Shown here: piece after piece, positions 45,728 to 52,942 of the stretch
Layout: every line of letters begins with the position of its first letter
Position numbering within the stretch: position 1 is the stretch's first letter
Origin: Moritella sp. 24
GTDB lineage: Bacteria > Pseudomonadota > Gammaproteobacteria > Enterobacterales > Moritellaceae
Length of the DNA stretch: 64,000 nucleotides
Direction of reading: 5' to 3'
NCBI RefSeq assembly: GCF_018219155.1
Contig: NZ_CP056123.1
Location: 3,171,505-3,235,504 of the forward strand
The notes under the pieces: generated by a model
The model's database searches: none
Told to the model about the DNA's origin: nothing
What the model saw: only the letters and a program-made list of their open reading frames with translations
Position numbers and translations under genes: made by a program

Positions 45728-46714
45728 ATGACATTAGATGAAATAGCCAAACTAGCAGGTGTATCACGCACTACGGCCAGTTATGTAATCAACGGTAAAG
45801 CCAGTAAATACCGTATTAGTGAAAAAACACAGACAAAAGTAATGGCTGTCGTTAATGAACATAATTACCGTCCTGATCATGCTGCGCAATCTTTGCGTGC
45901 TGGCAGTAACCGGTCACTTGGGTTAATCATTCCTGATCTTGAAAATAGCAGTTATGCCAAATTAGCTAAATTACTTGAACGTGATGCTCGCAAAGCCGGA
46001 TACCAACTCATTATCTCTTGCTCTGATGATGACGTAGATACTGAAATGAAAGTAGCAGAAACTTTACTCAGTCGTCGTATTGATGCATTACTTGTAGCAA
46101 GTGCCTTGCCCATCGATCATGATTATTACCGTAAAGTCCAAGCCAATGGCGTACCTGTTATCGGGTTAGACCGCGCGATGGATGATGATATATTTTCTTG
46201 TGTAATAAGTGAGGACTTAGATGGTGCTTATGAGCTGACTCAAGCATTGCTCGCACAAGGCGTTAACAGTATTGGCCTCGTTGGTGCAGTCGCTGAATTG
46301 GGTATCTCGAAAGAACGTGAACAAGGATTCCTTTCTGCCATTAGTCAGCACAATTCATTAATTACACAGCAAATTGCCTACGGTGATCACTTTAGCCAAG
46401 AACAAGGCCAAGCCCAAGTACAGCACTGGATTGATAATGACACATTTCCCGACGCGATCTTGGCGACCTCGTATACCTTATTCGAAGGTGTGCTTGATTG
46501 CTTGATTTTGAATCCCAATTTAATGGCAACAACCAAACTGGCGACTTTTGGTGATAACCGTTTACTCGACTTTTTACCAAGTAAGATACAATCATTACCA
46601 CAACAGTTTGAATTAATCGCCGAACACGCTCTAAAAATGGCGCTAAATGCGGCAAACGGACGCCATCAAGCAGGTGTAGAAGTTGTGTCTCGAAAAATGA
46701 TCCATCGTAAATAG
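45728..46714 (+). CDS. cra: catabolite repressor/activator Cra (FruR)
   Basis: Cra is the LacI-family regulator that loses DNA affinity when it binds fructose 1-phosphate (or FBP). The 328-residue protein has the N-terminal helix-turn-helix (LDEIAKLAGVSRTTASYVING) and hinge (HNYRPDHAAQSLRAGSN), and a periplasmic-binding-fold effector domain. The frame opens at a GTG six bases earlier, but the ATG at 45728 gives the standard MxLDEIAKLAGVS start with GGGGACGAG upstream. It diverges from fruBKA, the arrangement found in vibrios and pseudomonads. Confidence 0.95.
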   Translation: MTLDEIAKLAGVSRTTASYVINGKASKYRISEKTQTKVMAVVNEHNYRPDHAAQSLRAGSNRSLGLIIPDLENSSYAKLAKLLERDARKAGYQLIISCSDDDVDTEMKVAETLLSRRIDALLVASALPIDHDYYRKVQANGVPVIGLDRAMDDDIFSCVISEDLDGAYELTQALLAQGVNSIGLVGAVAELGISKEREQGFLSAISQHNSLITQQIAYGDHFSQEQGQAQVQHWIDNDTFPDAILATSYTLFEGVLDCLILNPNLMATTKLATFGDNRLLDFLPSKIQSLPQQFELIAEHALKMALNAANGRHQAGVEVVSRKMIHRK

Positions 46715-46732
46715 CAGGCTATTAATGATTGT

Positions 46733-47620
46733 TCACTCTCTGTAGGGTTCAAATAAAGGCAATAGCCAGTCAATAAATGTTTGAACTTTAAGCGGTAATG
46801 GACTGGCTGTTGGGGTAAGCAAATAATAACAATAAGGGCTAATAAACCCAGCTGAAAATGGAATAACCAGCGAGCCATCTTCAAGTTGCTGTTGAACAAA
46901 AAATCGGGGGATAAGCGCGACCCCCATACTGCTTGCCGCTGCTTGACTGAGCATATAAAAGTGCTCCATACCAAACTTGTTGTCCGTCGTTAATTCCATA
47001 CCGATATCATCAGCCCAATAACGCCATAAACCCGGCCTTGACGTATGCTCAAGCAACGTCATGTTGTTAATATCTTGCAATGACGTCATCTGTTTTGCTA
47101 ATTGCGGCGAACAAACAAGGCACAGATCTTCATCCATTAACTTAATAACGTTACACCCTTGCGGTAATGTCGTTGCACTGCGTATCGCAATGTCATATTG
47201 ATGCTGCCTAAAATCAATGTTGAAATCACCAATGGATAAATCAACATATAGATTAGGATTACTGATTTTAAAGCTTTCTAAACTTGGTATTAACCAATTA
47301 ATCGTTAAGCTTGGTAACACGTTAATTGATAAACGCTGGGCTAATTGAGGTTGAGTAATCAGCTCTTGTGTCGCACTATTAATGGTTTGCAATGCACCTT
47401 GCACTTTCATTAAATAAGGCTTTGCCTCTTCAGTAAGCACTAACTTACGATGCTGCCTGATAAATAAAGTAACCCCGAGGTACTCCTCCAGAATCTTTAC
47501 CTGTTTACTCACTGCACCGTGGGTCACAAACAGCTCTTTCGCTGCAAGCGTAAAACTCACATTTCGAGCTGCGGATTCAAATGCACGCATTGCATTTAAT
47601 GGTGGTAAATTAGGATACAT
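46733..47620 (-). CDS. LysR-family transcriptional regulator (GcvA-like)
   Basis: The 295-residue product has the N-terminal winged helix (LPPLNAMRAFESAARNVSF, then AAKELFVTHGAVSKQVKILEEYLGV) of the GcvA/AmpR-like LysR branch and a C-terminal effector domain. It is divergent from the TauE/SafE exporter gene at 47742 with ~120 bp between, a layout in which a LysR regulator usually controls its neighbour. The frame begins with an upstream TTG, but GAGG before the ATG at 47620 supports that start. The effector is unknown. Confidence 0.9.
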   Translation of the reverse strand: MYPNLPPLNAMRAFESAARNVSFTLAAKELFVTHGAVSKQVKILEEYLGVTLFIRQHRKLVLTEEAKPYLMKVQGALQTINSATQELITQPQLAQRLSINVLPSLTINWLIPSLESFKISNPNLYVDLSIGDFNIDFRQHQYDIAIRSATTLPQGCNVIKLMDEDLCLVCSPQLAKQMTSLQDINNMTLLEHTSRPGLWRYWADDIGMELTTDNKFGMEHFYMLSQAAASSMGVALIPRFFVQQQLEDGSLVIPFSAGFISPYCYYLLTPTASPLPLKVQTFIDWLLPLFEPYRE

Positions 47621-47741
47621 GAAAATACGCCTCAATTAATTAGTGTGAGAATATCTCACGCATGGAAGAAGATAACTCCTTTGCGTTACCTGTGCAAATA
47701 AGATTATATTGCCCACTCAAATTACGCAGGAGTACAACATC

Positions 47742-48509
47742 ATGGTTTTGGATATGTCCTTACAATTATCAACAGAGATAGTCAGCATGCTGTTTATCGT
47801 CGCTGTCATCGCTGGTTTTATTGATGCGATTGCAGGCGGTGGCGGATTATTAACAATTCCAGCACTCTTATGGGCAGGCCTTCCCCCTGCGACGGCCCTT
47901 GCTACTAACAAACTGCAAGCCTGCGGTGGAAGCTTCTTCGCTAGTTTTTACTTTATTCGTAAGGGCATGGTCGATATAAAGAAAATGAAACTCGCCATCG
48001 CTTGTACCTTTGTAGGCTCAGCCCTCGGCAGTATCGCCATCCAATCTATTGATCCAAGTATATTAGAAGTCATCTTACCTTTTCTTATTCTTGCTATCGG
48101 TGGGTACTTCTTATTTTCAAAGCAAGTCACCGATGAAGATAAACACCAAGTACTCACCCCGACACTGTTTGCTGTTACTGCTGCCTTTGGTGTGGGTTTA
48201 TATGATGGCTTTTTTGGCCCAGGGACAGGCAGTTTCTTTGCAATGGCATTTGTATCATTAGCAGGGTTTGGATTAGCGAAAGCAACCGCTCACGCCAAAG
48301 TACTTAACTTCACGACTAATATTGCATCATTAATGTTTTTCGCATTAGGTGGCAAGGTATTATGGGTTTTAGGTGGCGTGATGCTAGTAGGCCAAGCGTT
48401 AGGGGCAACGCTTGGCTCACGTTTAGTACTATCAAAAGGCGTTAAAATCATTAAGCCATTAATGGTCACTATGTCTATCGCAATGAGTTTAAAACTGCTC
48501 TATTCATAG
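47742..48509 (+). CDS. TauE/SafE (TSUP) family anion exporter
   Basis: The 255-residue inner-membrane protein has about eight membrane segments and two related halves. Motifs are FIDAIAGGGGLLTIPALLW in the first half and YDGFFGPGTGSFFAMAFV in the second, both TSUP hallmarks. Members carry sulfite, sulfoacetate or other small organic anions. An upstream TTG is in frame, but CAGGAG 9 bp before the ATG at 47742 supports this start. Control by the divergent LysR protein is likely. Confidence 0.9.
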   Translation: MVLDMSLQLSTEIVSMLFIVAVIAGFIDAIAGGGGLLTIPALLWAGLPPATALATNKLQACGGSFFASFYFIRKGMVDIKKMKLAIACTFVGSALGSIAIQSIDPSILEVILPFLILAIGGYFLFSKQVTDEDKHQVLTPTLFAVTAAFGVGLYDGFFGPGTGSFFAMAFVSLAGFGLAKATAHAKVLNFTTNIASLMFFALGGKVLWVLGGVMLVGQALGATLGSRLVLSKGVKIIKPLMVTMSIAMSLKLLYS

Positions 48510-48548
48510 TTCTTTGAACGCCTATTTTAAACCAATAGAGTACACAAA

Positions 48549-48860
48549 CTAGGATACCGTTATCTGCCACTGGTGCTCTGACGCTGCCACTTGCAGGTAA
48601 CGGTCAAAATTTTGTAACAGGGTATCTGCACAACTCGATAGTTCGACATACGACTTCCCTTCTTCAGGAAAAGTATGCACCGCAGCATGGCTTTCAGCCA
48701 ATAACCACAACGCTGTATAACCTTGTGGCTGAAAGTAGTGTTCTACAAAGTTCAATACGGTAAAACCCGCGGCTTCGAGATCCGCTGAAATAACACGTTT
48801 CAACGCTTCACTATCACAACAGCTTAACCACCAGCGTTGATTATATATTTTTGCTTCCAT
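48549..48860 (-). CDS. S-adenosylmethionine decarboxylase-like proenzyme (SpeD family, minimal)
   Basis: The 103-residue protein resembles the small class of AdoMet decarboxylases found in Thermotoga and Bacillus. Ser57 in LAESHAAVHTF, His62 and Cys77 (ELSSCA) are spaced +5 and +20, exactly as the cleavage Ser, processing His and catalytic Cys of that class. The usual FTCG is replaced by SSCA. It would yield a pyruvoyl enzyme that makes decarboxylated AdoMet, the aminopropyl donor for the aminopropyltransferase encoded 56 bp upstream. The ATG at 48860 is chosen over a GTG at 48872. Confidence 0.75.
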   Translation of the reverse strand: MEAKIYNQRWWLSCCDSEALKRVISADLEAAGFTVLNFVEHYFQPQGYTALWLLAESHAAVHTFPEEGKSYVELSSCADTLLQNFDRYLQVAASEHQWQITVS

Positions 48861-48916
48861 AATTATATTCACTTACTAAAATACTTTATGCTTGATAACG
48901 AATGGCTAATTAACCG

Positions 48917-50665
48917 CTAATTCTTATATAGCTCTGATTCTGTTTGCCATGCTTCGCGATTATAATCGTATAACACACCAGAACCTAAACGATTAATTTC
49001 AATGGTATCCATCTTGTCATAGAAGTTACCAGGGAACACAAAAGAAGCTAACAAGAACTCCTTATTCAACCAGTTCGATGGCACAGGCAAGGTTTCCACA
49101 TCACCAATACGTCGACTCGGTGATTTACCTCGTGTCGTGGCAATCGTCCAGCCCCACTGCCCAAATGAGGGAATATTGCGTTGGTACTGTTCAACATGTA
49201 AAAAGCCTGCTTGTTTCACTGTTTTACCAATACTTAAAAAGGCTTTTTGCGCATGATAAGGTGATGTCGATTGTATTGCTAACGCACCATCAGCCGCCAA
49301 TAATTGGCGCACCTGATTATAAAAATAATCACTGTAAAGCTTATTCAAATCAGGATGATTCGGATCAGGTAAGTCAATAATGATGGTATCGAATTTAGCC
49401 CCTTCATCGAGTAGTTTTTCAATTTGTAAAAATGCATCTGTCGCATAAAGCGTTAAACGAGAGTCTTGTAACGACGCTTCGTTTAGCTTCAGCATACGTT
49501 GCTTGATCGCTTCTGGCGCCGCGTAATCAACCGTATCGGCACCAAATAACGCCAATAGTTCCGCATCTAAATCGACTAAGGTCACCGCTTTAACAGGCCA
49601 GCGCAGTACATTACGTAGTGCTAAACCATCACCACCACCAATAATCAAAATATTATCATGACGGTTTGATGCAAGCATGGCCGGATACACTAATAAATCA
49701 TGATACAACTGCTCATCCACACTCGAAAATTGTAAATGACCATTAATAAATAAATCCGTCACAGGGTCTACTTGGTTTTTCAAATAACGCTCTGTCACCA
49801 CCACATGCTGGTATTTTGTTGACTGTGAATAAATCACTTTGTCTTTATACAGTACACTACTTAATTGAGCTAACCAGCCTGTCCCTAAAGTTAAAATAAC
49901 CGTAAATAAAACAATTAATAACAGGTGACAGACGAATAGTAATTTAGCCCAACGGATCTTATCTTGATAACGCCATAGAAACGCCAGTCCCGCAATAATA
50001 TTAAATAATGCAGTCCACGCTGCCGCCTCCATAATCGGTAACGACAACATGATTAGAACCCAAATAGCCGCACCAATACCCGCACCAATATAATCAGCGC
50101 CGTAAATAGTACCCGCATTATTTTCTAAAAAATGACCATAAACTTGCTGGCGAACACGTGCAATCAGCGGGATTTCCATACCAATAAAAATACCGAGGAT
50201 TAACCCGAATACATAAGGCATGAACTTCGCTATTTTTTCCAACTGTTGCGGCAAATAACCATCAAGTACAATGTTACTGGGTAAATTAAACGTCGCCGAT
50301 AACAACTGTGGTAAGCTATAACTTACAGCAATCATCGCCGAAATAACCAAAATACAGCTCATGCCGATTAATGCAATTAAAGCCTCTAGCCACGCGAATG
50401 CAGTAAACGCATCTTTAAACCAGCGCGCTAAAAATGCACCGATACCCATCGCTACAATCATGGTGCCAATCATCGCATAAATGGCGCTTTCAACAGAACC
50501 TAATACCCTACCCGCATAATGCGACAGCAAGTATTCGTAAATCAAACCGCACCCTGCAAGTACAATCATGACTGAAATTAATAATACATCGTGAAACAAC
50601 AATGTACGTTTACGATCCTGTGCCTGCTTTGTTTTATTATCACTATTTACAACTGAGTGTGTCAC
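48917..50665 (-). CDS. membrane-anchored spermidine synthase-like aminopropyltransferase
   Basis: The 582-residue protein has an N-terminal membrane domain of about seven helices (residues 25-265) fused to a C-terminal SpeE-like methyltransferase-fold domain. The domain has a small beta-hairpin start (KYQHVVVTERY), the nucleotide-binding IIGGGDGLALRNVLRW, then TLVDLDAEL and FDTIIIDLPDPNHPDLNKLYS. The acidic residue after the sixth strand (IIIDLPDP) stands where SpeE has its catalytic Asp (usually D-x-TDP). The membrane half is of the kind seen in two-domain SpeE homologues. Substrate is unknown; pairing with a SpeD-like gene supports aminopropyl transfer. Confidence 0.8.
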   Translation of the reverse strand: MTHSVVNSDNKTKQAQDRKRTLLFHDVLLISVMIVLAGCGLIYEYLLSHYAGRVLGSVESAIYAMIGTMIVAMGIGAFLARWFKDAFTAFAWLEALIALIGMSCILVISAMIAVSYSLPQLLSATFNLPSNIVLDGYLPQQLEKIAKFMPYVFGLILGIFIGMEIPLIARVRQQVYGHFLENNAGTIYGADYIGAGIGAAIWVLIMLSLPIMEAAAWTALFNIIAGLAFLWRYQDKIRWAKLLFVCHLLLIVLFTVILTLGTGWLAQLSSVLYKDKVIYSQSTKYQHVVVTERYLKNQVDPVTDLFINGHLQFSSVDEQLYHDLLVYPAMLASNRHDNILIIGGGDGLALRNVLRWPVKAVTLVDLDAELLALFGADTVDYAAPEAIKQRMLKLNEASLQDSRLTLYATDAFLQIEKLLDEGAKFDTIIIDLPDPNHPDLNKLYSDYFYNQVRQLLAADGALAIQSTSPYHAQKAFLSIGKTVKQAGFLHVEQYQRNIPSFGQWGWTIATTRGKSPSRRIGDVETLPVPSNWLNKEFLLASFVFPGNFYDKMDTIEINRLGSGVLYDYNREAWQTESELYKN

Positions 50666-50850
50666 GCAATGCCTTATTGGATTTTAATTGATGTTTAGCG
50701 GATTAAGCCAAGGGTTAAAACTTAAAAAGCCCAAACTCAAACACACTATCAGCATGACGAATACTGAGTAACGTAATTGAATTTGAGCATATCTATTATT
50801 TAACGATGAAACCTATTACTTAGTAATGCGAGCTGTACTTTAATAAGTCA

Positions 50851-51741
50851 TTAGCTACCAAGTAATGTTGCCATTGTTAAGCCGACTGAAAACGACACGG
50901 TTGCAGAAATAACAGCAACACCAATGTTCTTTTGACGAATAACCTCATCCGCAATATCCACACCAGAGAGAATCACTTTGATGGTGATTAATTGTAGAAT
51001 CGAAAAGATAATCACACTGATAACAGCAAAGAATGCCCAATACATCAGACTTAAACCAATGTTATCGGCAGCATACGGAGCAAGACCCGTCGCAGCAGTG
51101 ATAGCCAGACCTGAACCAACAAGGAAACCAGCATAGCGAATACCAACAGCAAGGTTATCATCTAAGATAAGCTGTTGTAGACAATCGCCTGTACGTTTAA
51201 ATAAGCGCACGCGGTATTTACTGACCAATAACATAATGACGTTTGCCACAACAAATGCCGCTATCACAACAGGTAATCCATGCCAGCCTTCCGTTAATAC
51301 CCAAATCAACGCAGAACGTACAACGATAGCAACAGTCACAACATGACCAAAATCAACAAAGGCAGCTGTCACATTGCCTTTCACAATTTCATCATGCAGA
51401 CTGACTTTTTGTAATGTCACTTTATCTTGGAAAAAATGACCAGCTTTAATTAAGGCGATAGCTAATAAACCATAACCAGTCATCTGTGTTGCTTCTTCAA
51501 ATAATGAATCAGCAAAATCGCCACTTGTCACACCCGTTAATACGATAGCAAGTCCTGCTAAGCCTGCGGCAAAGCTGATACCAAAAGCAAAGTTATCGCG
51601 TTTTGCAATCTCATCATTGGCATGCAGGTTTGATACCCAGCCTTTAATCATTTTTAAACTAACGAATAAAGCAATAATGATAATAAAATCAATAATCAGT
51701 GCTTGTGTCGTCCACATAGTCAATCCATCAAACTCGTACAT
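50851..51741 (-). CDS. DUF350 domain-containing membrane protein
   Basis: The 296-residue protein has eight hydrophobic segments and two repeated DUF350 (YjfL-like) units; the repeats share NFAFGISFAAGLAGLAIVL in the first and NLAVGIRYAGFLVGSGLAI in the second. Function of DUF350 is unknown. E. coli YjfL is a single-unit version in a locus with a glutathionylspermidine-synthase-like gene. GGAGAG is well placed before the ATG at 51741. It lies between the SpeE-like gene (185 bp) and the lipoprotein gene (60 bp), all in one direction. Confidence 0.85.
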   Translation of the reverse strand: MYEFDGLTMWTTQALIIDFIIIIALFVSLKMIKGWVSNLHANDEIAKRDNFAFGISFAAGLAGLAIVLTGVTSGDFADSLFEEATQMTGYGLLAIALIKAGHFFQDKVTLQKVSLHDEIVKGNVTAAFVDFGHVVTVAIVVRSALIWVLTEGWHGLPVVIAAFVVANVIMLLVSKYRVRLFKRTGDCLQQLILDDNLAVGIRYAGFLVGSGLAITAATGLAPYAADNIGLSLMYWAFFAVISVIIFSILQLITIKVILSGVDIADEVIRQKNIGVAVISATVSFSVGLTMATLLGS

Positions 51742-51801
51742 ACTTAACTCTCCATAACTGTTCTATCTGTTTACTCACGGTCATCTTTTATTACGGTTTT
51801 T

Positions 51802-52794
51802 TTATTTACCGCGACTGACACCACGTGATGTACGACTGCCACTATTACGGAATGACCCCGTATTGCTTGTGGCCTTGTTACTCGCTGGTTTATTGCTACT
51901 CGTGAACGACTTTTTCGGTTTCGCATAACTACTCACCGTTTTAGTCGGGGTGTAACTAGATCGGCTTAAACCCGCAGACCCAGTACGTTTCTTCGCATAA
52001 GGCGAGCTAAACGATTGGCCTTTACGTTGGAACGATTTACGCGTTCGCGTTTCAACAGCAGCTTGCTGAACACTTTGTTTAGGGCTGGTATAACGCGAAC
52101 GTCCATAATCGCTATAATAGCTATAACGACGGTTACGACTCCAGTTTGAATACTCAACACGATTCGTTAAATCACCAAACATACGGTACATGCCGTACCA
52201 TTGCCAAAAGCTGGTGCCACCACTACCCGATTGCCAGCCACCATAGTTTGGATTACCAACCATTTGGCTACCAGCGCCATAGTCTGTACCATCACCACCG
52301 CTTTTTTCTGCCATTTGGCTAATCGCACCGACACGCGCCAGTTGACCATCAGACATATCAGCTAATACATTGATCGGATCGGTTAACGCATCATTAAACA
52401 AGCTAAGCTTAGCGGCTTCTTGGATACGAGTTATTTCATCAAGTAACGCATTTGCATTCTCTAATGTTACCGTTTCAGATTGAACATCACCCAAACGCAT
52501 CGTCAGGTTTTGATATAATGGTCCCTGTCGGGTTGCATCTTCAGCAATCAGGTTCGCGATACGTGTTAATTCTGGTTTTTGCTGTTTTAAAACAGCGGCA
52601 TACTCGGCCAGTAACCGTGCATTACGTACACTACCTCGTTCAATGGCTTGGCCTAGCCTATCGATATCACCCTGTGTTTTAGTGATCCCTTGCGTTATTG
52701 TAACTTGAGTTTGCTCTAATTTTGATTCACAGCCAGCTAACAGCTGTAAAATAAATAACAGACTTATTAACTTCCATGGTTTAATCATTGACAT
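51802..52794 (-). CDS. lipoprotein with coiled coil and low-complexity Arg/Ser/Tyr-rich tail
   Basis: The 330-residue product has lipobox LLAGC (Cys22), a helical region to about residue 150 with coiled-coil periodicity, then a Gly/Trp/Tyr-rich segment (PNYGGWQSGSGG, FWQWYGMYRMFG) and a C-terminal ~110 residues dominated by Ser, Arg, Lys, Thr, Tyr and Gly (YSDYGRSRYTSP, GSRTSRGVSRGK). The tail is strongly basic and probably disordered. I do not recognise the family. Genomic place suggests a periplasmic partner of the DUF350/SpeE-like genes. AGGTGG precedes the ATG. Confidence 0.75.
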   Translation of the reverse strand: MSMIKPWKLISLLFILQLLAGCESKLEQTQVTITQGITKTQGDIDRLGQAIERGSVRNARLLAEYAAVLKQQKPELTRIANLIAEDATRQGPLYQNLTMRLGDVQSETVTLENANALLDEITRIQEAAKLSLFNDALTDPINVLADMSDGQLARVGAISQMAEKSGGDGTDYGAGSQMVGNPNYGGWQSGSGGTSFWQWYGMYRMFGDLTNRVEYSNWSRNRRYSYYSDYGRSRYTSPKQSVQQAAVETRTRKSFQRKGQSFSSPYAKKRTGSAGLSRSSYTPTKTVSSYAKPKKSFTSSNKPASNKATSNTGSFRNSGSRTSRGVSRGK

Positions 52795-52942
52795 AAATGG
52801 CCACCTATCTTGCCTGCCGACTCTAATATAATCGCGCCATACCTTGTACGGACATCGATTTTCACTTCGTATTCTGGCGCTATAACACCCTGTTACTTTA
52901 CGTTTTAAGCATCAAAAAATCAATTAGTTATCATGTTGGAAA

